Assembly (NCBI RefSeq): GCF_000626635.1
Contig: NZ_CP007451.1
Location: 620,001 to 684,000 of the forward strand
Direction: 5' to 3'
Length of the DNA stretch: 64,000 bases
Source of the DNA: Draconibacterium orientale
GTDB lineage: Bacteria; Bacteroidota; Bacteroidia; Bacteroidales; Prolixibacteraceae
Part shown: in pieces, positions 51,079 through 59,364 of the stretch
How positions within the stretch are numbered: the stretch's first letter is position 1
How the letters are laid out: the number at the start of each line of letters is the position of its first letter
The notes under the pieces: model-generated
Seen by the model: the letters and a program-made list of their open reading frames with translations, nothing else
The model's database searches: none
What the model was told of the DNA's origin: nothing
Made by a program: the position numbers and the translations under genes

Positions 51079-52506
51079 TTAATTTTGTAGTATCAGCGGA
51101 TCAAAATGCTTGCCTTGCCGGGCATTCTTCAATTCTTCCCTCGAATCAATTTCTGCTCCGGGATCGCCTTGTGCTTTCATCCATTCATCCAGTTTTTGTG
51201 AAAGATTTTGTTTTATTTCTCCCAAATCATCACGCCCGATCAGATTTTGCATTTCATTCGGATCGGCAGTCAAATTGTATAATTCTTCTGCTGGACGATT
51301 CTGGTAACGGGTTACCAAATCCAGTATCTCAGGATCGTCAGAAGCATCAAAAACCCATGAAGGCCAATACTGATTGAGAGGCATTCGTGCCATCAGGTGA
51401 CGTTCTATGTATAAGCTTTTCGGGCTTAGATTCCGGATGTAATGATAATTACCATCTGTAACCGAACGTATTGGATATGCCGGTCCTTCGGGTACATTAT
51501 TATGCATGAAATACGCATATTCGCGATGCGTTTCTTTTTCGCCTAATAACACGGGCAGAAAACTTGAACCGTCGAAGTCTGTATCCGATGTGTTTCCTAG
51601 GGCATCAAGTAATGTTGGTAATACATCGTTGTATTGGACAAGCGCATCCGTGCGACTGCCACTATTTACTTTACCGGGCCAGCGTACAATAAATCCGGTA
51701 TGCACACCATTGTTCCAGTTGGTCCATTTACAAAAAGGTAATTGCGCACCTTGTTCAGATGTAAAAATAACGATGGTATTATCCGAAATTTTCAGCTCAT
51801 CAAGCAATGCTATAGTTTCTCCAACTTGTTGATCCAGCACCTCAATTTCAGCCAGGTATTTAGCGAATTCGCGCCGAGTTTCTTTGTTGTCGGCAAGATA
51901 AGATGGAAGTTTCAATTCTTCGGGATTGAAATGTGACGGGTCGCCAACTGTCCATGGAATATGAGGCACCACCAATGCAGTTATCAAACAGAACGGTTGT
52001 TCCTTATCTCTTGCCATAAATTCTTTTAGTCCGGCAGGATCATAATTCGCTGTTTCCGAAACGCAGTTGCGCTCCACTCCTTCAACCATTTCAAAAGGAT
52101 AAACTTCGCGAGGATCGGCATGAACTTTACCTGCAATACCTACCCGATAGTTTAATTCTCCCAAATATTGAACAATACTTTGAGTTCCCGTGCGTGCAAT
52201 GGCATGGTTCCAGCAAACACCACTGTTAACCGGTTGCAAGCCCGTGTACAATTCGGCACGACAAGGCACGCACATCGACATGGTAACAAAGGCATTATTA
52301 AAAGTCATCCCCTGCGAGGCCAGTTGATCAATATGTGGTGTTTTTACATTTTGTCCACCGTAAAGTGACAGATCACTATGGGTGCAATCGTCTGCAATAA
52401 CAATTAATATATTAGGCTGCCCCTTTCTATTAACATCACTGGCATACAAATGAAATCCAAGCAGAATTAGAAGGAGGATAAAACAATATCTTGAAGTTTT
52501 TGTCAT
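51079..52506 (-). CDS. S1-family sulfatase with CVPCR active-site motif
   Basis: A 475-residue secreted sulfatase with a signal peptide (FILLLILLGFHLYASD). The active-site motif is CVPCRAELYTG: Cys79 is the residue to be converted to formylglycine, and position 4 is Cys82 in place of the usual Ser or Thr. IVIADDCTHSDLSLYGGQ has DDCTHSD where others have DDMGYSD. FTSEQGAQLPFCKW replaces the common FTSDNG. It resembles heparan-N-sulfatase-like members of S1 in layout. It is the last gene of the upstream block, 128 bp before the ECF sigma gene. No close paralogue is in the window apart from the short tail remnant at 39906-39932. Confidence 0.93.
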   Translation of the reverse strand: MTKTSRYCFILLLILLGFHLYASDVNRKGQPNILIVIADDCTHSDLSLYGGQNVKTPHIDQLASQGMTFNNAFVTMSMCVPCRAELYTGLQPVNSGVCWNHAIARTGTQSIVQYLGELNYRVGIAGKVHADPREVYPFEMVEGVERNCVSETANYDPAGLKEFMARDKEQPFCLITALVVPHIPWTVGDPSHFNPEELKLPSYLADNKETRREFAKYLAEIEVLDQQVGETIALLDELKISDNTIVIFTSEQGAQLPFCKWTNWNNGVHTGFIVRWPGKVNSGSRTDALVQYNDVLPTLLDALGNTSDTDFDGSSFLPVLLGEKETHREYAYFMHNNVPEGPAYPIRSVTDGNYHYIRNLSPKSLYIERHLMARMPLNQYWPSWVFDASDDPEILDLVTRYQNRPAEELYNLTADPNEMQNLIGRDDLGEIKQNLSQKLDEWMKAQGDPGAEIDSREELKNARQGKHFDPLILQN

Positions 52507-52562
52507 AAAATAATTTCGTTTAGTTCAATTAATATACTCAAAAAAAAATGATCTTACCTTCG

Positions 52563-53546
52563 TCATTTTTGCTCCATTATCGGCACTATTACTTTATCTT
52601 CTTTTACCTTGAATTTGTAAACATTATTGGCAGCATCCCATTCTTTTGCCACCGGCACTATTCGTGTCCTCCTTGGACTCACCTGATCCTGACCAAAATG
52701 AACATGGTATACATAATAGAGCTGGCCATTTAAACCTTCAAAAAAATCGCCATGCCCTGAACCATTTTCACCAACAATGGATCGATGAATAATCGGACTG
52801 TTTTCCTGCTTTATCCATGGGCCATAAGGCGAATCGGCAATTGCATACCCCACAGCATAGTCGATATTTTTAAAGTGATTTGCCGAATAAAACAGGTAAT
52901 ACTTATTCTTTAGTTTGATAACGGTCGGGCCTTCCATAATTGGTGCCGACTCAAAATTGGGTGTGGCTTCCCATTCTTCGGTCTGGTTGAAACATTTTGT
53001 AAGTGTTTCAGGCTTAATCTTTCCTTTTTTCAGATCAAACTCTGCTACCCAAAGAAAGTTACCATTATTAAAGCGGACATGATAGAGGTAAAACTTACCG
53101 TTATCATCTTTGAATATGAATGAATCGATATTCTTCTCGGAACCATCAATTGGTGCAACTTTTTTTTGACGATACGGCCCTAACAGCGAGTTTGACTTAG
53201 CTAGTACCGTTTGTTCATTTGCAGTATAAGTGAAAAAATACGTATCGTTGTTTCGAAATAGTTGTGGCGCCCAAAATCCCCGTTCGCCGTATACATGATC
53301 TCCCTTAGTTAGCAGCATGTGAACAGAACCGCTTGTACTTGCAGGTTGCGACCAGGTTTTTAGGTCTTTCGATTCCAGAATAGAAAATCCTAAAGGCTGG
53401 TCTTTTTGTCCGCCTGTACCGGTAAGATAGTAGGTATCGCCATCAACATAAATCGTTGGATCGGCAAAAAACAATTCTTTCTTTTCTTGTGCTGAAATCC
53501 TTACAACAACCAGTATAATAAGCGCCCAACTAAGAATAAATTTCAT
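52563..53546 (-). CDS. Glycoside hydrolase family 43 protein
   Basis: A 327-residue single-domain GH43 five-bladed propeller with a signal peptide (ALIILVVVRISAQ). The catalytic residues are the general base Asp29 (FFADPTIYVDGDTYYLTGT), the pKa modulator Asp141 (NIDSFIFKDDNGKFYLYHV) and the general acid Glu205 (APIMEGPTVIKLKNKYYLFY). Other propeller marks are GPYGPW and GSGHGDFFEGLNGQLYYVYH. GH43 enzymes are mostly alpha-L-arabinofuranosidases, beta-xylosidases or arabinanases. Here, next to a GH51 arabinofuranosidase, an arabinose-directed role is likely. The enzyme has no binding module. It should act in the periplasm. Confidence 0.93.
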   Translation of the reverse strand: MKFILSWALIILVVVRISAQEKKELFFADPTIYVDGDTYYLTGTGGQKDQPLGFSILESKDLKTWSQPASTSGSVHMLLTKGDHVYGERGFWAPQLFRNNDTYFFTYTANEQTVLAKSNSLLGPYRQKKVAPIDGSEKNIDSFIFKDDNGKFYLYHVRFNNGNFLWVAEFDLKKGKIKPETLTKCFNQTEEWEATPNFESAPIMEGPTVIKLKNKYYLFYSANHFKNIDYAVGYAIADSPYGPWIKQENSPIIHRSIVGENGSGHGDFFEGLNGQLYYVYHVHFGQDQVSPRRTRIVPVAKEWDAANNVYKFKVKEDKVIVPIMEQK

Positions 53547-53622
53547 TTCGCTTTTCGTTTAATATTATTTGTTTAAATCTACTACCATACATTAAATGCA
53601 TGTGTTTTTACATCATCAGTAT

Positions 53623-55686
53623 TTATTCCGAGTCCAAAATAATCCGTACCAATGCTAATGGAGGGATCGTATATTTTACAGTGTTTCCTTTCACCGTAAT
53701 TTTGTCGAATACTGGAGCTATCGTTTCCGGATTCTCCCAACTATTTCGTAATGCAAGATCATTACTTTCTATCATCATGAGTGCGGCTTCTTTTTTGGGA
53801 TTGAATCCTTCAATGGTCAGCTCCACTTTTTGTGCTGTTTCTGCATCGCGGTTACAGATAAAAATTGAGGCAGAATTCCCTGTTTCATCCAATAAAGCAG
53901 ATGCATCTACTGTGGAAATATTCTCCTTATTGATCACATATTTTCCGGTGCTGGCAAATACTGGTGAATCAGTTTTAACATCTAACGGAATGGTTCCGTT
54001 TTGACTTGAATACATAAAATGACTCCAGTATACCGGCTGTGAATAGATAATTCCACGGTCTTTTCTTAAACCGCCGCCGTGGTTCATTAATGCCGATCGG
54101 GTCACCAATTCAACCAAGCCATTGCTTCTGATACAGGTATTTATTATTCCCGAATACCACAGGGCACCACTAATACTGGTTACATTGCCAACGGAACGAG
54201 GTTGTGGCCAATCCATAAGTTCTGTTATTGCAACCTTTGGTTTAACATTTGCCTGCTCCATCGGTTCAACAACCAGATTGTGTAAGAAATCAGGGTAATT
54301 TTCAATAAAAGCAACCAGGTCTTTCCAGGCTTCAACGGGATCGGCATTCTCATCGACTGCCCTACCAACTAAAGAATGAACTGAAACAGAACGCACCAAA
54401 TTACCGTTGTGTTCCATTAGTTTGTAATTCCATTCCGGATCAACTCCCCGGCTTATTAACTCGGATTTTTCCAGCACCTGAATCAAACCATTTGCAACTA
54501 AAGAGATGCTCGAATCAGCTTTCAACAATTGCGGAGCAAACATGGCATAACGTCTGGCGTAATCATCGCCATCAGTAAATCCAATCTGCCATTCGCCGCA
54601 AAGTTCGTTACCAACTTCCCAAATTTTCACATTAAATGGTTCTTTGTGCCCGTTTTCGGCTCTTAATTTCCCCATCGAAGTGTTGGCCGGATCATTACAA
54701 TACCTCACCCAATTTGCCGCTTCCTCGGCCGTTCCGTTTCCTGCATTCACACAAATCATTGGCGTTGCCCCAACCAACCTGCATAAGTTTATCCATTCAT
54801 CGGTTCCCACATGGTTCCATTCCATTCCGTGCCAGGCCGGATTTGGAAGCACCGGCCGCTCATCAATCGGCCCCACACCGTCCATCCAGTGATAACCACT
54901 CACAAAATTTCCACCAGGAAAACGCAGTAAAGGAAGTTTCATATTTTTTAGTAATGCCACCAATTCCGGTTCCCAACCATCGATATGGTCATCCGGGAAA
55001 CAAAGAATCCTTGCAAACTCGGTTACAGTGCCCGGCTCAACCAGCAAACGCAGTAAATACGCGTCACCTTTCTGATGTTCAGATGTCCTAACTTTTATTG
55101 TCTTTTTATTGGTTTCCCAGGCTGAATTCAGTTCAAAATTTGTTTCACCTAAAACGTTTTCATCAAGATCCAAAATCTGCAAAGTCACTTTTGTTTGATT
55201 GTTGGAACGGGCTCTTAAAGTCAGCTCGTAACCTTCGGTTCGGTGTAGGGGTAAAAATACCCCACTTTGAATATAACCAACTTCATCTCCAGTTTCGATC
55301 TGCTGAAAATCATGAATTCCTTCTTTTAGCAACCGGCCATGCAAGTTGTCCGAGGAAGCCCAGTAAGCTGCAAAACCATTTCTTGAATCATTTACCAGAT
55401 TAGTCAGCTTAAAAGTCTCTTGAGATTGCTGAAGTTTCTGTTCCATCATGTTTCCGTAATCACGAACCGGCCAATAGCTTGCCGGCACAAATTCGGGATT
55501 CTCAACAACCTGCGCCCACGCTCCACCATAAACGTTTCGCCCCAGATGCTCGGTAAACAAGCCAAATAAATTTCTGGAAATGGGCTTGTCTTTTTTGTTG
55601 ACACCAACAGTTATTTGTACCTGCGCAACAACGTCTTGCATAAGTGCAAAACAAAACATCAGCGTTAATAATTTTACCATTTTCAT
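53623..55686 (-). CDS. Alpha-L-arabinofuranosidase, family GH51
   Basis: A 687-residue enzyme with a signal peptide (LTLMFCFALMQDVVAQ). It begins with a CBM4-like/jelly-roll part (about residues 75-220), followed by a GH51 TIM barrel and a C-terminal beta domain. The acid/base is Glu361 (WEVGNELCGEWQ) and the nucleophile Glu489 (VAITELMDWPQ). LLRFPGGNFVSGYHW is a strong GH51 signature. It releases terminal alpha-L-arabinofuranose. It sits between the GH43 and the GH-A/LamG gene and supports an arabinose-containing substrate. Length and domain order are normal for exported bacterial GH51 proteins. Confidence 0.95.
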   Translation of the reverse strand: MKMVKLLTLMFCFALMQDVVAQVQITVGVNKKDKPISRNLFGLFTEHLGRNVYGGAWAQVVENPEFVPASYWPVRDYGNMMEQKLQQSQETFKLTNLVNDSRNGFAAYWASSDNLHGRLLKEGIHDFQQIETGDEVGYIQSGVFLPLHRTEGYELTLRARSNNQTKVTLQILDLDENVLGETNFELNSAWETNKKTIKVRTSEHQKGDAYLLRLLVEPGTVTEFARILCFPDDHIDGWEPELVALLKNMKLPLLRFPGGNFVSGYHWMDGVGPIDERPVLPNPAWHGMEWNHVGTDEWINLCRLVGATPMICVNAGNGTAEEAANWVRYCNDPANTSMGKLRAENGHKEPFNVKIWEVGNELCGEWQIGFTDGDDYARRYAMFAPQLLKADSSISLVANGLIQVLEKSELISRGVDPEWNYKLMEHNGNLVRSVSVHSLVGRAVDENADPVEAWKDLVAFIENYPDFLHNLVVEPMEQANVKPKVAITELMDWPQPRSVGNVTSISGALWYSGIINTCIRSNGLVELVTRSALMNHGGGLRKDRGIIYSQPVYWSHFMYSSQNGTIPLDVKTDSPVFASTGKYVINKENISTVDASALLDETGNSASIFICNRDAETAQKVELTIEGFNPKKEAALMMIESNDLALRNSWENPETIAPVFDKITVKGNTVKYTIPPLALVRIILDSE

Positions 55687-55697
55687 TTTGTAAGCTG

Positions 55698-57773
55698 CTA
55701 ATTTTGTAAAATTAAACGATCGGAATAAGTTCTGTTATCCGCAATAACTTTTACAAGATACATCCCATTTGTGAGATGGTGTAATTTGACTGTTCCCGAC
55801 TGAACAGCTTGCAGTGCTGTTACAGCACTGCCATTAATATCAAACAACTGAAATTGTCCTTCTTCTTCCAGTACTTTTGCAGTGAATTGAATACTTCCGG
55901 CAGCTGGATTAGGATAGAAAAGTTTAAGATCCGATGGATCTGAGATCGTGTTTACAGCCGTTTCCTGATCTTTAAAACTGGCTGCAATCCCTTCGCTCAT
56001 TATCGATTTAATTTGCTTCGGGCTAAGTACTTCACGGGTCCAGAATAGCTCGTCCAGGCTTCCGTACAGGAAAGCCCTTTCTTCATTTTTAAAAGCACCT
56101 AATACAAAAGCCCCAACCGATTGCTCGGTTCCAAAATCAGCAATCCCTTTTAATTCTCCGTCCACATAAAGGCTTTTCAGTCCTTTCTCGGCATCGTGAA
56201 CAACTGTAAGATGATACCAGATTCCCGGTTTAATAACATCTGAACTTTGCGCCCTTAAACCACTTTCGAAAGTGCCGGGATAATCGCCATTTAATATTTC
56301 CATCATAATCCTTCCGGGAGGCGTTCCACCGGCCGGATCTTTTTGATGCAGAATTGTCATACCGGCGTTGGCCACACTGGTCGATTGATCCATTTTCACC
56401 CACACTCCAAGTGTACTGCTTTCTGATCCTACATTTATCAATGCATCCTGCGTTGTTACGTATGCCGAATTATTAAAACTTAATGCTTTGCCGAACTTTC
56501 CTTCGGTATACGTTTCACTTCCCTTTGTTAAGTTGAATTCAACATTTTCGGGCGAAGCATCTGCCAGGTTTTCATCAAATTCGAACTGCATAAATATTTT
56601 TGATGGATCCGCTGGCGGGACTTCATTATTTTCACCAGTTTCAACTTCCTGAATTTTAAAAAAATCGTCGATAAAGCCATAATTAAACTGATTAGCACCT
56701 GTCTCAGGGTCATCCTCTACAGTCGTTCCATTAATAATATTATTCAGCAGCCAGGGCACTGTGTTTCCATCGAAATTTGTTCCCCAACTAATCTGGTAGG
56801 AATAAGTAGCCACATTAAACGATTCATATTGGCTAAGCAGCTCGTATACTTCCCATAAATAATGTTTTCGCTCTTCGAACCACGAACAACTACTCAAAAA
56901 ATCATCCCATTCTGCTTTCGGACGACGGTTGTTCAATGCTTCGTAAATGTATTGATGCACTAACATGTCGGATGAATAGCCATACTTTGTAGCGAATTCA
57001 GCAGGAATAAGGTCGCGGGTATGATCTTGCCAATAGAAAACCAGCGAAAATTCGGTCATCAGAATTTTCTGATCGTCACGGATTCTGGCATCAGCATAGC
57101 TGTACATCGAAACAATATCGTTATTCTCTTTATGGTGAATGTGCAGATCAATACCCTCTATCCACGGCGTTTCTTTTACAAAGTCGAGCATAGTAAGCAC
57201 TCCCTCAGTATCGCGGTAGAAATCGTATAAACGGTTAAATGCCCCAAAATAAATCGGTATATTCTCTTTCTCTTCCCGGTATTCATTTACCCGGTTACAC
57301 ATGTACTGATAAAAAGGAGCCAAACGCGTGTTTCGTTCATCATTATTCATCGATTCGATAAAGGGTTCGTTTCCCACAACGATAATATCGATCTTGCCCC
57401 AAACACGATCCAGAAAGTTTTGGAGAAATTCATTGTATTCTTCAATTTCAGTGCTCGTAGTATCGGGGTACGATTTGTTATGAAAATTCCATTTAATATT
57501 CAAAATGGTTTTGTACCCTTCACTTTTCAGGTTCAAAAAATCTTCGAGCTGATCATCTACATCAGTCAAACGGTCCTGATCTTCGAAATAGGGAAAGAAA
57601 TCAAAAAAGCCTCTTACCCAGGTAGTCTTTGTCCGGGCCAGTTTTGTAACATCCTCTGCTTGAAAAAGCGATTCGTTAAAATTTACGCCCATTTCTTGGG
57701 CGTCAATCTTCAACGTTATTATTATCAGGCAAATGGCAAGAAAACCTTTTAATGCATTTAATTTCAAATTCAT
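55698..57773 (-). CDS. Putative clan GH-A glycosidase with LamG domain and type IX secretion tail
   Basis: A 691-residue secreted protein with a signal peptide (LAICLIIITLKIDAQ). Residues 30-345 look like a TIM barrel with the pair Glu136 (IIVVGNEPFIES) and Glu241 (ILMTEFSLVFYW), the spacing and motifs of clan GH-A, but I cannot place it in a known GH family. Residues about 405-605 form a LamG/concanavalin-like domain (GKFGKALSFNNSAYVTT, LYVDGELKGIADFG). The last 70 residues are a type IX secretion sorting domain (LKLFYPNPAAGSIQF, HHLTNGMYLVKVIADN). It should be exported to the cell surface and might make the first cut in the intact glycan. It starts just after a strong terminator following susD3. 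Confidence 0.8.
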   Translation of the reverse strand: MNLKLNALKGFLAICLIIITLKIDAQEMGVNFNESLFQAEDVTKLARTKTTWVRGFFDFFPYFEDQDRLTDVDDQLEDFLNLKSEGYKTILNIKWNFHNKSYPDTTSTEIEEYNEFLQNFLDRVWGKIDIIVVGNEPFIESMNNDERNTRLAPFYQYMCNRVNEYREEKENIPIYFGAFNRLYDFYRDTEGVLTMLDFVKETPWIEGIDLHIHHKENNDIVSMYSYADARIRDDQKILMTEFSLVFYWQDHTRDLIPAEFATKYGYSSDMLVHQYIYEALNNRRPKAEWDDFLSSCSWFEERKHYLWEVYELLSQYESFNVATYSYQISWGTNFDGNTVPWLLNNIINGTTVEDDPETGANQFNYGFIDDFFKIQEVETGENNEVPPADPSKIFMQFEFDENLADASPENVEFNLTKGSETYTEGKFGKALSFNNSAYVTTQDALINVGSESSTLGVWVKMDQSTSVANAGMTILHQKDPAGGTPPGRIMMEILNGDYPGTFESGLRAQSSDVIKPGIWYHLTVVHDAEKGLKSLYVDGELKGIADFGTEQSVGAFVLGAFKNEERAFLYGSLDELFWTREVLSPKQIKSIMSEGIAASFKDQETAVNTISDPSDLKLFYPNPAAGSIQFTAKVLEEEGQFQLFDINGSAVTALQAVQSGTVKLHHLTNGMYLVKVIADNRTYSDRLILQN

Positions 57774-57795
57774 AATATTTCAGTTTTATGATGTG

Positions 57796-57832
57796 AAAAA
57801 AAGGGCTGCATACGATGAATCCCATGCAGCCC
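57796..57832 (-). terminator. Strong Rho-independent terminator after susD3
   Basis: On the minus strand GGGCTGCAT pairs with ATGCAGCCC (9 bp) and is followed at once by TTTTTTT. It lies 28 bp after the susD3 stop and before the GH-A/LamG gene. Some readthrough must occur if the enzymes downstream share the susC3D3 promoter; otherwise they have a promoter of their own. Confidence 0.85.
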
Positions 57833-57859
57833 CGATAACTAACCAAACTAAACTATCTA

Positions 57860-59362
57860 TTAATAACCTTCCCGTTGGTCTAATGCTGTATTGGCATCAA
57901 CCTCTGCCAACGGATAAGGGAAATATACCTGTTCAGGAGATGTGGTTAAACCACGATCTTCTGCGTATTCCAAAAATTTACCATGACGGATCAGATCCTC
58001 CCTGCGTTTTCCTTCTGAGAAGAATTCCCAGCCACGTTCATCCAAAATCAAATCCCTGAAACTAGCTTTGTCGCCAACATCTGCTAAAGTGTATGGCGTA
58101 ACTTTTGCTCTGTTTCTAATTTGATTGATCAGATCAACTGATTCCTGTGTCGGTCCGTTTAACTCATTCAATGCCTCGGCTCTACATAGTAAAATATCGG
58201 CATAACGGATATAAGGTACATCGCATCCACTGAAGTTACCTGTCTGCTCGTTATCAAAATATTTAAGACTTCTGCAGTTATCGGTGTTTGCAGTTCTTAA
58301 ATTAACAAGATTTCCTCCTGCGTTGTAATAATCCTCAATAATAGTTTGTTTTCTGGCATCATTAGGATCAAAAGAATCAACAAAACCATCGCGCATACTA
58401 AACTGAGTTGGCCAATTTGCCATTCCTACAATCCATTCAAATTCGGGAATATTATCCGAGGTTCTAAATCCCGGAGGGAATGCACCGTTCTGATAATCGT
58501 TATTGTAACCACCACTTTCGTTTTTCAACGACCAGGTTACAATCATTTCTTTATTCGCAGCATTGGTCTGTGGTTCATTTACAACAAAGAAGGCCGCCCT
58601 GTACTCAGGAAACAATTCGTAATAGTTCAAATTCATTACATCCTGCGTAGCATCAACAACCTTGCTCCATTGTTTCGTATTCATCAAAAATTTTGTAAGT
58701 GCAGCGTAGGCATGGCCTTTTGTAGCTCTTCCTACCTGAGTTTGTGCCGCAGGATCCAATAAATCCTGAGCAGCTGCATTTAATTCTGTTTCTATAAAAC
58801 TGCGGAATTCTTCCTCTGTTGGCAATCCCAGTTCTTTTGGCTGGACCGTGAGATCTGCAGTGGTACGAAGCGGAACCGGTCCAAAATATTTATACATATC
58901 TGTATAGCAGTATGCACGAATGTACCTGGCTTCAGCCACAACCATTTTTTTGAAATCCTCATCAACATCAGAATTGTCGATATTATCAAGCAAAGTATTT
59001 GCATTTCGAATTGCAGTATACGGACGAGTCCAGAATAAACCTCCAAGATGGTTGGTAGATGCATCCCAGTTGAAATCCATAAAAGGCTTCATTTCTCTTT
59101 CTACTGCCCCGATTCTTACCCGCCCAACATCGGTAGTAACTTCATTAATAAGAATATCAGTTCGAACAGAAGAGCCCGGTGTATAATTATTGTAAGCAGA
59201 AAAAAGTAATGCTTCAATTCCGTCTTCATTCTGCAGAGCATTTCCAGGAGCAAACTCAGCTACCGGATACATTTCCAGTTGGTCTTCACATGAAACAAGT
59301 GCACCGATTATGAGCAATGTTCCAAATATCTTTTTGAATATATTTTTCTTCATTTTAGCCAT
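57860..59362 (-). CDS. SusD-like outer-membrane glycan-binding lipoprotein (pair 3)
   Basis: A 500-residue lipoprotein (IIGALVSCEDQ). Typical SusD segments: VVAEARYIRAYCYTDMYKYF, YADILLCRAEALNELNGPTQ, LINQIRNRAKVTPYT, EFFSEGKRREDLIRHGKFLE, end ANTALDQREGY. It is the close paralogue of SusD2 and is encoded just 2 bp after the susC3 stop. It should bind the same or a related glycan. The start could also be the Met at residue 4, which leaves the signal peptide cleaner. Surface glycan binding is the family role; the ligand is unproven. Confidence 0.95.
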   Translation of the reverse strand: MAKMKKNIFKKIFGTLLIIGALVSCEDQLEMYPVAEFAPGNALQNEDGIEALLFSAYNNYTPGSSVRTDILINEVTTDVGRVRIGAVEREMKPFMDFNWDASTNHLGGLFWTRPYTAIRNANTLLDNIDNSDVDEDFKKMVVAEARYIRAYCYTDMYKYFGPVPLRTTADLTVQPKELGLPTEEEFRSFIETELNAAAQDLLDPAAQTQVGRATKGHAYAALTKFLMNTKQWSKVVDATQDVMNLNYYELFPEYRAAFFVVNEPQTNAANKEMIVTWSLKNESGGYNNDYQNGAFPPGFRTSDNIPEFEWIVGMANWPTQFSMRDGFVDSFDPNDARKQTIIEDYYNAGGNLVNLRTANTDNCRSLKYFDNEQTGNFSGCDVPYIRYADILLCRAEALNELNGPTQESVDLINQIRNRAKVTPYTLADVGDKASFRDLILDERGWEFFSEGKRREDLIRHGKFLEYAEDRGLTTSPEQVYFPYPLAEVDANTALDQREGY

Positions 59363-59364
59363 TT

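Noticed and set aside
54636-55091. Plus-strand open frame of 151 codons
   Set aside because: Antisense to the GH51 gene; Pro/His/Ser-rich without structure.
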